From Cuneatibacter sp. NSJ-177 (lineage in GTDB: Bacteria > Bacillota > Clostridia > Lachnospirales > Lachnospiraceae): 64,000 nucleotides of DNA. The translations under genes were made by a program, and so were the position numbers. Positions 18,599 through 28,215 of the stretch are shown piece by piece. The stretch lies in contig NZ_JALIFO010000001.1 in the NCBI RefSeq assembly GCF_022867805.1, positions 310,001 through 374,000 of the forward strand. Reading direction: 5' to 3'. Under the pieces are notes generated by a model. The model saw only the letters and a list, made by a program, of their open reading frames with translations. It had not been told where the DNA came from and searched no databases. Numbering within the stretch: position 1 is the first letter of the stretch; each line of letters opens with the position of its first letter.

Positions 18599-21500
18599 AT
18601 GAATATATGGAAGAAGCGGATGGCATGCTTTTTGGCCTGCCTTCTGATCCTTGGCTTATTTACCATCCCGGAACCGGCAAATGCCTTTGCGGACAGCTGC
18701 GTTCTCCACGCCAAGCGAAGCGGGCAGTTTCAGCAATTTGAGATGGATATCTACGATTCGGTCCATGGTCCGCTTTACCTGATGACCCTGGACGGAGAGC
18801 TGGCTTTTTGCATGGACTATGGAAAGCACAGTCCCTCCGGCTCGATTTATGAAAAGATGGATCTTGGAGAGAAAATACCGGATGATCAGCGGGAGGTAAT
18901 CCGGCAGGGCCTGATGTTTTCCCTTTATCTGGAGAACTGTATCTATGGGGATAAAGAATGGGGAGCCCCCGGCCTGGAAAATATGACGGCGGATAGCGGC
19001 CAATATCTCTTGATGCAGATCTGGGTCTGGGCGGCTGTGAAAGGTCTGACCTCTCTGGAATGCGCGGACTGTGTCCGACGCACTTACATCTCATGGGGAA
19101 GTGAGAATCAGACCTGGGCGGACAATACTTATCAGATGGCGGAAGATTTTCTGGAAGCCGGAATGGACCAGAGCTATACGGTGGAGATCGCCGCCTATAG
19201 CTCCGGAAATGCTGCAAATCAGGATATGTTTACCTATGATTTCTCGACATTTCAGCCTGTGCCGGGCGAGCTTGCCGTAGGCGTATACAAAGTGGGAGTA
19301 CAGTCCGGGAAATCTTATGCCGGCGCTGTATACGGGGTGTACTCTGACTCTGGATGCAGCAGCCGGGTGGCCGAAGTGACCACAGGAGCAGACGGAAAAG
19401 GAAGCGCCGTATTCTCCGGGAAGGAGGGGACCTACTATTTAAAGGAAAAGACCGCTCCCAAGGGAACGGTTCTAAATTCCACTGTCTACCCGGTTTCCTT
19501 GACATACGGTTCTCTGGAACAAATCCCATATATCACCGCGGCAAATGCGGAGTGGTCCGGCCGTGTTTCCGTGACAAAGTGTTCTGAGGAGAACACTCCT
19601 TTATCCGGCGCGGCGTTTGATCTGGAAGAGTGGGATGGCGGCAAATATGTCTTTCACTCCCGATTGGAGGAGCAAAGCGGCGGAATCTACTCTACAGGAG
19701 AAATTTTTTACCGACCGGCGAATCAAGGAAAATACCGGATCGTGGAGGTGGCCGCGCCCGCCGGGCATGTAAACAGTGGCTGGAAGCAGGAGCTGACTTT
19801 GACAAAGGACGGTCAGACATTTGCCTACACCGTGACCAACGCGCCCTGGCGCGCATCGGTTCAAGTGGTTAAAACGGACGCAGAATCCGGAAATCAGATC
19901 AAAGGAGCCGTCTTTTCTGTCGAGGAGTGGAATGGGCACGCCTATGTTCCGGCTGGAACTCTTTTGGATCAGGGAAACGGCGTCTATCGCGCGGAAAATC
20001 TGGCTTATACGTCTTTGAATCAGGGGAAATTCCAGATCCGGGAGGAGAAGGCTCCGGACGGTTATGTAAACAGCGGATGGACACAGGAATTTGTCCTGAC
20101 CCGCGACGGCCAGAGTTTTTCCTACTCTCTGGAAAACATGCCGGTCAAAGGAAGCATCCGTCTGAAAAAGGTGGACGAAGAGACCGGCGGCACGCCCCAG
20201 GGGGATGCGACCTTGGAGGGCGCGGTCTATGGATTGTACGCCAGAGCCGATATTCCCCGTCCGGACCGCGCGGGGCTTCTTTATCAAGCGGGGGAACTGG
20301 TAAAGACGGGCACGATTGAACACGGAGGCGCGGAATTTACAGACCTCTATCCGGGTTCTTATTTTGTGAAAGAAATAGAAAGTCCGGAAGGCTATCAGTA
20401 CAGCAGCGCTGAGTATGAAGTCGAGTTGTCCAGCGAAGACCAGACGAAACCGCTGATACTCCGGGAATTGACGGTAAAAGAAGCAGTCAAAAAAAGCCGG
20501 GTCCGTCTTTTAAAAATATCCAGCGACGGAACAGCCGGGGAGGTTTCCCCTTTGGCCGGGGCAGAGTTTACGTTTAAGCTAAAGCGGGAAGCGGATGCGG
20601 AAGGATGGGAAAAGGCCCGGACGTTTGACATTGCCGCAACCAACTCCGAGGGGACTGCCGTGACAAAAGAGCTTCCCTACGGCGTCTATCTGGTCAGGGA
20701 GACCAAAGTGCCGCCGGAACACGCCCCGGTACGGGATTTCCTGGTGGAGGTCCGGGAGCACAGGCCGTCGGAACCCATTTCTATCATTCTCAACGACACC
20801 CCTTTTCAAGCCTATATTAAAATCATTAAGACTGACCAGGATACAGGGGAAGTGGTGCCCCTTGCCGGCGCGGCGTTCCAAATCCGGGATCAGGATGGAG
20901 CCCTGGTGAAACAAAAGGTAGGAGACCGTTTCATCGATACCTTTGTCACCGATGAAACCGGGACGGTCACTACGCCGCTGATGAATGTATCTGGGACCTA
21001 TACGGTGACTGAGATAAAAGCACCGCCCGGTTACCGAATCAACGATACAGAAGTGGAGTTTGCCGTTTCCCATTCCGAGGCTGAGCTGGATGAGGCCGGG
21101 GATCCGATCATCTCGGTTCAGGTGTCCGATCCTGCTTTGAAGGTGGATATATTAAAAACCGATCTGATTACCCAGGGGCCGGTTTCCGGAGCGCGCCTTC
21201 AAGTTTTAGATGCCCAGGGAAAGGTGATCGACGAATGGGTCACCGAGGAAGAGCCGCATCGAATCCATGGCATACCGGCCGGAGATTACATCCTGAGGGA
21301 GATCGAGGCTCCAAAAGGGCAGGGGTATGTCCGGGCGGAAGATTTGAACTTCCGTGTGGAAGAGGCGGAGGAGGCGCAGGAAATCAATTTGCAGGAGGAT
21401 TCGACAAAGGTTGAGGTGGATAAGCTGGACCAGGAGACCGGAAATTATCTTACGGGAGCGGAAATGCAGATCCTGGACCATTCCGGAAATATTCTATATG

Positions 21501-22351
21501 AGTGGACGAGCGGAGACGGCCCGAAGCGGTTCGACCGTCTGCCGGTAGGAACGTATATCCTCAGAGAAATCTCCGCCCCGGCCGGCTATGTGAAGGCGGA
21601 CGACCTACCTTTTACCGTGGAAGAGACCGGGGACGTGCAGAAATTGGAGCTTGGCAATGACTTTACAAAGGTAGAGGTCAGTAAGCTGGACCGGCTGACC
21701 GGGAAATATCTGCCCGGCGCGGTTTTGCAGCTTGTGGATTCCCAGGGAGAAGTGGTCCGGGAGTGGGAGAGCGGGGAGTCTCCGGAGCAGTTTACCCGTC
21801 TGCCCGCCGGAACCTATCTTTTGGTCGAGGTATTTGCTCCGGCAGGATACCTGAGAGCGGCAGACCTGGCTTTTTCGGTGAGGGACACCGGCGAGCTGCA
21901 GCAAGTCGAACTCCCCAATGACTACACCAAACTGGAAATCAGCAAGATTCAGGAAGCAGATGGGTCCTTTCTGCCCGGAGCCAGCCTTCAGCTGCTGGAG
22001 GAGAATGGCCAGGTTTTGTACGAGTGGGTCAGCGGCGACAGACCGGCTATTTTAGAATTCCTCGAACCGGGGAACTATGTCCTTCACGAATCAAAAGCGC
22101 CCGACGGATACTCGCTGGCGGAGGACATTTCTTTTACTTTAGAGGAAACCGGGGAATGGCAGAAGGTGGTCATGAAAAACCGGGCCCGCGGGACCATTAC
22201 GGGAAACTATGAAAATGGAAAGGAATCCCGAAATGTGAAAACCGGAGATTCGGTTTCTCTTGCGCCCTGGATTGGTTTGGCTGCCCTTGCCGGCATGTTT
22301 TTGGGGACTGTCTGGAGGATCAAGAGAAGGAGGAAACATGAGGGGAAGTAA
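18599..22351 (+). CDS. giant thioester-domain / Cna-B (SpaA-like) surface adhesin
   Basis: Surface protein of 1250 residues. After a signal peptide (residues 1-32) comes a thioester adhesion domain; the predicted internal thioester joins Cys71 in FCMDYG and Gln140 in LMQIW. From residue about 220 there are roughly ten Cna-B/SpaA modules, with recurring (L/V)xGAxF...G.Y.(L/V)(R/K)E...AP.GY signatures. The last four (nt 21130-22190) are close tandem repeats of about 88 residues. The C-terminus has NVKTG (1212-1216), a hydrophobic helix and an RIKRRRKHEGK tail, a non-LPXTG sorting signal. Such proteins bind host or neighbour surfaces covalently. No sortase gene lies in the window. Confidence 0.88.
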   Translation: MNIWKKRMACFLACLLILGLFTIPEPANAFADSCVLHAKRSGQFQQFEMDIYDSVHGPLYLMTLDGELAFCMDYGKHSPSGSIYEKMDLGEKIPDDQREVIRQGLMFSLYLENCIYGDKEWGAPGLENMTADSGQYLLMQIWVWAAVKGLTSLECADCVRRTYISWGSENQTWADNTYQMAEDFLEAGMDQSYTVEIAAYSSGNAANQDMFTYDFSTFQPVPGELAVGVYKVGVQSGKSYAGAVYGVYSDSGCSSRVAEVTTGADGKGSAVFSGKEGTYYLKEKTAPKGTVLNSTVYPVSLTYGSLEQIPYITAANAEWSGRVSVTKCSEENTPLSGAAFDLEEWDGGKYVFHSRLEEQSGGIYSTGEIFYRPANQGKYRIVEVAAPAGHVNSGWKQELTLTKDGQTFAYTVTNAPWRASVQVVKTDAESGNQIKGAVFSVEEWNGHAYVPAGTLLDQGNGVYRAENLAYTSLNQGKFQIREEKAPDGYVNSGWTQEFVLTRDGQSFSYSLENMPVKGSIRLKKVDEETGGTPQGDATLEGAVYGLYARADIPRPDRAGLLYQAGELVKTGTIEHGGAEFTDLYPGSYFVKEIESPEGYQYSSAEYEVELSSEDQTKPLILRELTVKEAVKKSRVRLLKISSDGTAGEVSPLAGAEFTFKLKREADAEGWEKARTFDIAATNSEGTAVTKELPYGVYLVRETKVPPEHAPVRDFLVEVREHRPSEPISIILNDTPFQAYIKIIKTDQDTGEVVPLAGAAFQIRDQDGALVKQKVGDRFIDTFVTDETGTVTTPLMNVSGTYTVTEIKAPPGYRINDTEVEFAVSHSEAELDEAGDPIISVQVSDPALKVDILKTDLITQGPVSGARLQVLDAQGKVIDEWVTEEEPHRIHGIPAGDYILREIEAPKGQGYVRAEDLNFRVEEAEEAQEINLQEDSTKVEVDKLDQETGNYLTGAEMQILDHSGNILYEWTSGDGPKRFDRLPVGTYILREISAPAGYVKADDLPFTVEETGDVQKLELGNDFTKVEVSKLDRLTGKYLPGAVLQLVDSQGEVVREWESGESPEQFTRLPAGTYLLVEVFAPAGYLRAADLAFSVRDTGELQQVELPNDYTKLEISKIQEADGSFLPGASLQLLEENGQVLYEWVSGDRPAILEFLEPGNYVLHESKAPDGYSLAEDISFTLEETGEWQKVVMKNRARGTITGNYENGKESRNVKTGDSVSLAPWIGLAALAGMFLGTVWRIKRRRKHEGK
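21130..22190 (+). repeat. four tandem Cna-B repeat modules within the adhesin
   Basis: Four consecutive modules of about 88 codons, starting near LKVDILKTD, TKVEVDKLD, TKVEVSKLD and TKLEISKIQ. Each contains GA-LQ(V/I/L)-D, Y/REW, then G-Y-L-E-AP-GY. They are diverged at base level, so they are likely old duplications. Confidence 0.75.
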
Positions 22352-23360
22352 ATGGAAAGTCCTGACATTGGGTTTGGCGGCGGGACTCGCTGCCCTTCCT
22401 CTCCCCATTTATGGAGAGGCAGATGAACCGGTTTGGGTGGATACGGTGGAATGCCAAAGCTTATCGGCTGCGGATCGGTATGTATTTCCGACCTTCCGGG
22501 AGGTAGAAGGGACACGTTACCAGTTGATCCGTACCGAGATTGAGACGTCGGAAGGGACTCCCGTCAAGGAGACGGAGAAGAGGATGGAAATACGGACCTC
22601 GGACTTGCTTTTGCCGGGGGAGGAGTGGGCGCCGGAAGAAACCATATGGAAAGATGGGATGTCCTATCATTTGACGGAGACCAGGACAGAAAATTCCAGG
22701 ATTTCCGGGCGTACGCAAAAAGCCGAGGGCTGGGTTACCTATTCGGAGAGAACCACGAAGCCGGAGATCCCCGAAAGCGCCGAATTTGAGATCGAGGACG
22801 TGGATACCGGGGAGAGAAGAACAGTAACCCTTCCTCTTGTCCGGACCGAGGAACAATGGCAGTGGCAAGATGATTTTCAGACCATTTTGACCGCGGAACC
22901 GGTCGATGCTTTGGAGTATCGGCTGGGAGATGAGGTGGTGACGCTGGGAGGAGAGGAGCCGGGGTTATCCGGACATGAGACGGAGGTCCTGCATGTGCTG
23001 GGGCTGGACCCGAATCTTTACCGGATTGAGACCATGAACTGGGCGGGACCGGCCTACCTCCGGGACGGAATACCAGTGCGGGATATCAATCTTTCCGGCT
23101 CCCGCTATGTCGCCTCCTACCAGGTCTATTATGCCGGGGAAGTGCCTTTGGACGACGTGTTGGGAAATGTTGTCGTGGCGCTCTATGAGGCGGAGGTGGA
23201 AAGGGAGGCGGGATCTCTTCTCAGCTACACCGTAAGGGCTTCCTACCAGCCGGAGCAGGCTCATTCCATGCTTCTTCCAGCCACAGCGGGAGCATCCGCC
23301 GGAATGATATTGACAGCGATTCTTTTCCGGCGGAGAAAGAAAAAAAGTGAAGAAAAGTGA
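22338..23360 (+). CDS. membrane-anchored surface protein, partner of the adhesin
   Basis: Protein of 340 residues with a signal peptide (MRGSKWKVLTLGLAAG..., cut near IYGEAD) and a C-terminal anchor: LLPATAG, a hydrophobic stretch, then RRRKKKSEEK. LPATAG resembles an LPXTG sorting signal with one extra residue. The body is beta-rich and acidic, with no domain I recognise. The gene overlaps the adhesin end by 14 bases with AGGAGGAAAC before its ATG, so it is translationally coupled and probably works with it at the surface. A longer frame from 22260 is rejected because the signal peptide begins at 22338. Confidence 0.72.
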   Translation: MRGSKWKVLTLGLAAGLAALPLPIYGEADEPVWVDTVECQSLSAADRYVFPTFREVEGTRYQLIRTEIETSEGTPVKETEKRMEIRTSDLLLPGEEWAPEETIWKDGMSYHLTETRTENSRISGRTQKAEGWVTYSERTTKPEIPESAEFEIEDVDTGERRTVTLPLVRTEEQWQWQDDFQTILTAEPVDALEYRLGDEVVTLGGEEPGLSGHETEVLHVLGLDPNLYRIETMNWAGPAYLRDGIPVRDINLSGSRYVASYQVYYAGEVPLDDVLGNVVVALYEAEVEREAGSLLSYTVRASYQPEQAHSMLLPATAGASAGMILTAILFRRRKKKSEEK

Positions 23361-23397
23361 GGACATGCGGAGAAAAGTGAAGAAAAAGGGAACTGGA

Positions 23398-23545
23398 TTG
23401 AACGAAGGATGAAATCGTGTTATACTATTTCAAGAGCAGGTGAAAAAATTCCAGGTTACCTCAAATCAATTTCGATGGCTTCGCGAGGGGCCAAAAAGAT
23501 AACCAAAAGCCGCACAGGGTAAATTGCTGTGCGGCTTTTGGTTGG
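23398..23545 (+). ncRNA. candidate small RNA (promoter plus terminator, no ORF)
   Basis: TTGAAC (23398-23403), a 17-base spacer and TATACT (23421-23426) would start transcription near 23433. About 70 bases later lies a perfect 17-bp hairpin (23501-23517 with 23526-23542). No ribosome site or reading frame lies between, so a transcript of about 110 nt is predicted. The hairpin alone may instead serve as the argG terminator on the other strand. No known RNA family recognised. Confidence 0.4.
23501..23542 (-). terminator. argG: argG terminator (possibly bidirectional)
   Basis: A 17-bp perfect stem with a T-rich 3' arm in both orientations, 44 bases beyond the argG stop. On the minus strand it is followed by ATCTTTTT, which supports its use for argG. 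Confidence 0.75.
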
Positions 23546-23585
23546 ATCAATATGATGGAAAGCAAGTTATTTTATCAAAAACGAA

Positions 23586-24806
23586 TTATTTCTGTTCCAG
23601 CTCCGCCTTCTTCATCGCGCGCACCTTGAGCGGCAGGCCGAACAGGTTGATGAAGCCTTCGGCGTCGTGGTGGTCATAGAGCTCGCCGGTGGTGAAGGAA
23701 GCCAGGGTTTCGCTGTACAAAGAGAAAGGAGCCTTGGTGCCGGCCTTGATAATATTTCCTTTGTACAGTTTGAATTTAACCTCGCCGGTCACATCTTCCT
23801 GGGTTTTTTCGATGAAAGCCTGCAGGGCCTCGCGCAGAGGAGTGAACCACTTGCCCTCGTAGACCACCTGTGCAAACTTGTTGCCCAGATCCTTTTTCAC
23901 TTCGTAGGTGGCGCGGTCCAAAACCAGCTCTTCCAGCTGCTGATGAGCTTCCATCAGAATCGTTCCGCCGGGGGTCTCATAGACGCCGCGGGATTTCATT
24001 CCCACCACACGGTTTTCCACGATATCGACAATGCCGATGCCGTGTTTGCCGCCCAGTTCGTTTAGCTTGGTGATGATCTCGGAAACCTTCATCTCCTGGC
24101 CGTTCAGACTGGTGGGTACGCCCTTTTCAAAGGTCATCGTCACGTACTCGCCTTCTTCCGGCGCTTTTTCCGGCGTTACGCCCAGCACCAGCAGGTGATC
24201 ATAGTTGGGCTCATTGGCCGGGTCCTCCAGTTCCAGGCCCTCATGGCTGATGTGCCACAGGTTGCGGTCGCGGCTGTAGCTGTTGTCAGCGGAGAAAGGA
24301 AGGTGAATACCGTGGGCTTCGCAGTAGGCGATTTCGTCCTCACGGGACTGCATATTCCAGGTTTCATTGCAGCGCCAGGGAGCAATGATTTTCAGATCCG
24401 GGGCCAAGGCCTTGATGCCCAGTTCGAAACGAACCTGGTCGTTGCCTTTTCCGGTAGCGCCGTGGCAGATGGCAACCGCGTCCTCTTTGCGGGCGATCTC
24501 TACCAGCTTCTTGGCGATCAGCGGACGGGCCATCGAGGTACCCAACAGGTATTTGTTCTCATAAACCGCATTGGCCTGGACGCAGGGAACCACATAGTCG
24601 TCGCAGAACTCATCGATTACATCCAATATGTAAAGCTTGGAAGCGCCGGAGAGCTTCGCGCGCTCCTCCAGGCCGTCCAGTTCATTGCCCTGGCCTACGT
24701 CGATGCAGCAGCAGACGACGTCGTAGTCGTAATTTTCTTTCAGCCACGGAATGATGGCAGTGGTGTCGAGACCGCCGGAATACGCTAAAATAACTTTGTC
24801 TTTCAT
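23586..24806 (-). CDS. argG: argininosuccinate synthase
   Basis: Joins citrulline and aspartate with ATP to make argininosuccinate, the penultimate step of arginine synthesis. The 406-residue length is normal. The N-terminal ATP motif [15 protein letters not shown] and the [15 protein letters not shown] segment are diagnostic. It is transcribed away from argCJBD from a divergent promoter pair. argH and argF are not in the window. Confidence 0.97.
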   Translation of the reverse strand: MKDKVILAYSGGLDTTAIIPWLKENYDYDVVCCCIDVGQGNELDGLEERAKLSGASKLYILDVIDEFCDDYVVPCVQANAVYENKYLLGTSMARPLIAKKLVEIARKEDAVAICHGATGKGNDQVRFELGIKALAPDLKIIAPWRCNETWNMQSREDEIAYCEAHGIHLPFSADNSYSRDRNLWHISHEGLELEDPANEPNYDHLLVLGVTPEKAPEEGEYVTMTFEKGVPTSLNGQEMKVSEIITKLNELGGKHGIGIVDIVENRVVGMKSRGVYETPGGTILMEAHQQLEELVLDRATYEVKKDLGNKFAQVVYEGKWFTPLREALQAFIEKTQEDVTGEVKFKLYKGNIIKAGTKAPFSLYSETLASFTTGELYDHHDAEGFINLFGLPLKVRAMKKAELEQK

Positions 24807-24882
24807 GTTGAGGGACCTTCCTTTCCTATTTTCCGCTATTTATAAATATGCAGAAATTCGCTTCTCTTTGATGTCTGCCGAA

Positions 24883-24911
24883 AGTATACACCAGCCCGGA
24901 AAATTTTGCAA
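24883..24911 (-). promoter_or_regulatory. argG: argG promoter
   Basis: On the minus strand TTGCAA (24906-24911), a 17-base spacer and TATACT (24883-24888), placing transcription start about 70 bases before the argG ATG. Confidence 0.65.
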
Positions 24912-24936
24912 GTATTTTTATAAAAAAACTTGCATA
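24905..24936. promoter_or_regulatory. candidate arginine-repressor operator between divergent promoters
   Basis: TTGCAAGT (24906-24913) and ACTTGCA (24928-24934) form an inverted repeat around an A/T-only core and include the -35 boxes of both arg promoters. AT-rich dyads in front of arg genes are the usual ArgR binding sites, so one regulator bound here could shut both sides. ArgR itself is not in the window. Confidence 0.5.
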
Positions 24937-24958
24937 AAAATTTAAAAAGATGTATAAT
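24930..24958 (+). promoter_or_regulatory. argC: argCJBD promoter
   Basis: TTGCAT (24930-24935), a 17-base spacer and perfect TATAAT (24953-24958), 47 bases before argC. Confidence 0.68.
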
Positions 24959-25004
24959 GACCGCATATTTATTATGGATATGCAAAAGGAAGGTAGGATA
25001 TGAG

Positions 25005-26045
25005 ATGATAAAAGCAGGAATTATCGGTTCGACGGGTTATGCGGGAGCCGAGCTGGTGCGTCTGCTGACGCAGCATCCGGAGACGGAAGTCTGCTGGTGC
25101 GGTTCCCGGAGTTATATTGGAGAACGGTTTTCTTCTATTTATAGAAACATGTTCCGAATCGTAGACGAGAAATGTCTGGACGATAACATGGAGGAGCTGG
25201 CCGCAGAGGCCGATGTGATTTTCACGGCGACCCCTCAGGGGTTTTGCGCCTCGATGATGAACGATAAGATTCTGTCTCAGACCAAGATCATCGACCTCAG
25301 CGCAGATTTTCGTCTGAAGGACGTGGCGGTTTATGAAAAATGGTATAAATTGGAGCACAAGAGCCCCCAGTATCTGCCGGAAGCTGTTTACGGGCTCTGT
25401 GAGATTAATCGGGAACAGATCAAAAACACCCGTCTCCTGGCGAATCCTGGGTGCTACACCACTTGTTCCATTTTGACCTTGTATCCTCTGGTCAAAGAGG
25501 GGCTGGCGGACCCGAACACGATCATCATCGACGCGAAGTCCGGCACGTCCGGAGCCGGGCGCGGAGCTAAAGTTGCGAATCTATACTGTGAAGTCAATGA
25601 GAATATCAAGGCCTATGGGGTGACTATCCATCGCCACACGCCGGAGATTGAGGAGCAGTTAAGCTATGCCTGCGGAAAACCGGTGCTTCTGAACTTTACG
25701 CCCCATCTGGTTCCGATGAACCGGGGAATTCTGGTGACTGCTTACGCCAATCTGACCGGGGATGTGACCAATGAGGACATTCAGGCCGCCTATGAGAAAT
25801 ATTATGGGCAGGAATATTTTATCCGTCTGCTGGGCCCCGGAGCCTGCGCCGAGACCCGTTGGGTGGAAGGCAGCAATTTTGTCGATATCGGCTTCCAGCT
25901 GGACGGCCGTACCAAGCGCATCGTCGCCATGGGAGCCCTGGACAATGTGGTGAAGGGAGCCGCCGGCCAGGCGGTCCAGAACATGAACCTGATGTTCGGC
26001 CTGCCGGAGAACCTGGGGCTGACTCAGCTTCCGATGTTCCCGTAA
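25005..26045 (+). CDS. argC: N-acetyl-gamma-glutamyl-phosphate reductase
   Basis: NADPH-dependent reductase for the third step of arginine synthesis, 346 residues. The NADP motif GSTGYAGAELVRLL is at the N-terminus and the catalytic Cys150 lies in NPGCYTT. The start at 25005 follows AAGGAAGG; the frame extends to 24930, but that would include the promoter. First gene of the argCJBD operon. Confidence 0.96.
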   Translation: MIKAGIIGSTGYAGAELVRLLTQHPETEVCWCGSRSYIGERFSSIYRNMFRIVDEKCLDDNMEELAAEADVIFTATPQGFCASMMNDKILSQTKIIDLSADFRLKDVAVYEKWYKLEHKSPQYLPEAVYGLCEINREQIKNTRLLANPGCYTTCSILTLYPLVKEGLADPNTIIIDAKSGTSGAGRGAKVANLYCEVNENIKAYGVTIHRHTPEIEEQLSYACGKPVLLNFTPHLVPMNRGILVTAYANLTGDVTNEDIQAAYEKYYGQEYFIRLLGPGACAETRWVEGSNFVDIGFQLDGRTKRIVAMGALDNVVKGAAGQAVQNMNLMFGLPENLGLTQLPMFP

Positions 26046-26108
26046 AGCTGTCTTGCGGAAAGAGCAAAGAACGGAAAATGCTTCATAAATAAAAGGAGAA
26101 GAAGTGGG

Positions 26109-27329
26109 ATGAATCAAATCGACGGCGGAGTGACCGCCCCAAAGGGATTTTATGCCGCCGGCGTGCCGGCCGGTATCAAGAAGGAAAAAAAGGATATGGC
26201 TGTCATATACAGCGAGATCCCCTGTGAAGCAGCAGGAGTGTTTACCAGAAATTTGGTGAAAGCAGCCCCGGTGAAATGGGATAAAAAAGTGGTGGACAGC
26301 AAGAAGAAATGCCAGGCAGTGATTGTCAACAGCGGCATTGCCAACGCCTGTACCGGAGAAGAGGGCATGAAGCGCTGCGCCGAGACCGCGGAAGAAACGG
26401 CGAAGGTGTTTGACATCGCGGCGGAAGGCGTGCTGGTAGCCTCTACCGGCGTGATCGGCCCGCAGCTTCCGATGGACAAGCTGCTGCCGGGGATCGGAAT
26501 TCTTAAAGGAAAATTGGCGGACAGCCGCGAGGCTGCTCATCTGGCCGCAGAGGCCATCATGACCACCGATACGGTTCCGAAAGAAGTGGCGGTGCAGACG
26601 GTAATCGGGGGGAAAACAGTGACCGTTGCGGGTATGTGCAAGGGATCCGGCATGATTCATCCTGACATGTGTACCATGCTCTGCTTCCTGACCACCGACG
26701 CGGCGATCACGAAGGAAATGCTGCAAAAGGCGCTGAGCACGGATGTGGAAGATACCTTTAATATGATTTCCGTGGATGGGGATACTTCCACCAACGATAC
26801 GGTTTTGGTGCTGGCAAACGGCGCTTCCGGCTGCCCGGAGATTGCGGCGGAAGGGGAGGAATATCAGGCATTTTATGAGGCGTTCCATTTTGTGATGGAA
26901 GAACTCTGCAAAAAGATAGCAGGCGACGGGGAAGGCGCGACCGCCCTTTTCGAAGTCAAGGTGATCCACGCCGGGACGAAAGAGCAGGCAAAGATTCTCA
27001 GCAAGTCGGTGGCCACCTCGAATCTGACCAAAGCGGCCATCTACGGCCACGACGCCAACTGGGGCCGGATTCTCTGCGCAATGGGGTATTCCGGAGCGAC
27101 GTTTGACCCGGAAACCGTGGACTTGTATTTTGAGAGCGCTGCCGGAAAGCTGCAGATCGTAGCAAACGGAACCGCCACGGATTACAGCGAGGAGACTGCG
27201 ACAAAGATTCTGTCGGAGCCTGCGGTGACGGCAATCGCTGATTTGAAGGCGGGGGAGGCCTGCGCGACGGCCTGGGGCTGCGATTTGACCCACGAATATG
27301 TGACGATCAATGCGGATTACCGCAGTTAA
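26109..27329 (+). CDS. argJ: bifunctional ornithine acetyltransferase / N-acetylglutamate synthase
   Basis: ArgJ recycles the acetyl group from N-acetylornithine to glutamate, making the pathway cyclic. It is made as a 406-residue precursor that cuts itself before the nucleophile Thr113 in ASTGVIG. Later motifs NDT and [10 protein letters not shown] are typical. It follows argC by 63 bases and overlaps nothing; argB starts 10 bases later. Whether it is mono- or bifunctional cannot be read from sequence. Confidence 0.96.
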   Translation: MNQIDGGVTAPKGFYAAGVPAGIKKEKKDMAVIYSEIPCEAAGVFTRNLVKAAPVKWDKKVVDSKKKCQAVIVNSGIANACTGEEGMKRCAETAEETAKVFDIAAEGVLVASTGVIGPQLPMDKLLPGIGILKGKLADSREAAHLAAEAIMTTDTVPKEVAVQTVIGGKTVTVAGMCKGSGMIHPDMCTMLCFLTTDAAITKEMLQKALSTDVEDTFNMISVDGDTSTNDTVLVLANGASGCPEIAAEGEEYQAFYEAFHFVMEELCKKIAGDGEGATALFEVKVIHAGTKEQAKILSKSVATSNLTKAAIYGHDANWGRILCAMGYSGATFDPETVDLYFESAAGKLQIVANGTATDYSEETATKILSEPAVTAIADLKAGEACATAWGCDLTHEYVTINADYRS

Positions 27330-27339
27330 GGAGGAAAGC

Positions 27340-28215
27340 ATGGATCAATCCATTATGCACAAGGCGGAGGTGCTGGTCGAAGCGCTTCCGTATATCCAGA
27401 AATTTAACCGCAAAATCGTTGTGGTTAAGTACGGCGGCAGCGCTATGCTGGACGACCATTTAAAAGAGGATGTGATCAAGGACGTCGTTCTCCTGAAACT
27501 GGTCGGATTTAAGCCGGTTATCGTCCACGGCGGCGGCAAGGATATCAGCAAGTGGGTGAAGCGCTCCGGCATGGAGCCCCGTTTTGTCAACGGCCTGCGG
27601 GTCACCGACGATGCGACCATGGAGATTGCGGAGATGGTGTTGAACCGCGTCAATAAGGGCCTGGTCCAGAAAGTCGAGTCCCTCGGCGTCCACGCAGTGG
27701 GCATCAGCGGCAAGGACGGAGGACTTTTGAAAGTGAAAAAGCGCTATTCCGGCGGCGAGGACATCGGGTTTGTCGGAGAAATCACTGAGGTAAATCCGAA
27801 GATTCTCATGGATCTTTTGGAGAAGGATTTCCTTCCAATCATCTGCCCCATCGGATACGATGATCATTATGATTCTTACAATATCAACGCCGATGATGCC
27901 GCCTGCGCCGTGGCCTCGGCCCTGCATGCAAACAAACTGGCGTTTTTGACCGACACCGAGGGCGTGTACCGGGATTTTTCCGATAAGACCTCTTTTATAC
28001 ACTCCATGCAGGTCCACGAGGCGGAGGAATTTATCGCCAGCGGCGGGGCCAGCGGAGGTATGATCCCGAAGCTCCAGAACTGTATCGCGGCATTGCGCGA
28101 CGGCGTGGCCAGAGTCCATATTTTGGACGGACGGCTGCCCCACAGCCTGCTGCTGGAATTTTTTACGAATCAAGGAATCGGCACTGTGATTATCAATGAT
28201 GAGGAGACGAAATAG
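27340..28215 (+). CDS. argB: acetylglutamate kinase
   Basis: Phosphorylates N-acetylglutamate with ATP. The 291-residue protein has the amino acid kinase motifs [10 protein letters not shown] and [10 protein letters not shown], then [13 protein letters not shown] near residue 185. The start at 27340 follows AAGGAGG. An N-terminal extension ([19 protein letters not shown]) resembles that of arginine-inhibited hexameric forms, so feedback control by arginine is plausible. Confidence 0.96.
   Translation: MDQSIMHKAEVLVEALPYIQKFNRKIVVVKYGGSAMLDDHLKEDVIKDVVLLKLVGFKPVIVHGGGKDISKWVKRSGMEPRFVNGLRVTDDATMEIAEMVLNRVNKGLVQKVESLGVHAVGISGKDGGLLKVKKRYSGGEDIGFVGEITEVNPKILMDLLEKDFLPIICPIGYDDHYDSYNINADDAACAVASALHANKLAFLTDTEGVYRDFSDKTSFIHSMQVHEAEEFIASGGASGGMIPKLQNCIAALRDGVARVHILDGRLPHSLLLEFFTNQGIGTVIINDEETK

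Noticed and set aside
21130-22190. Possible DNA repeat array or CRISPR
   Set aside because: The period is about 264 bases, the units are diverged and coding; these are Cna-B protein modules. No CRISPR array was seen anywhere in the window.
25659-27341. Long minus-strand frame of 560 codons opposite argC and argJ
   Set aside because: It lies opposite well-identified enzymes, lacks a ribosome site, and its translation is His/Arg-rich without domains; a codon-bias shadow.
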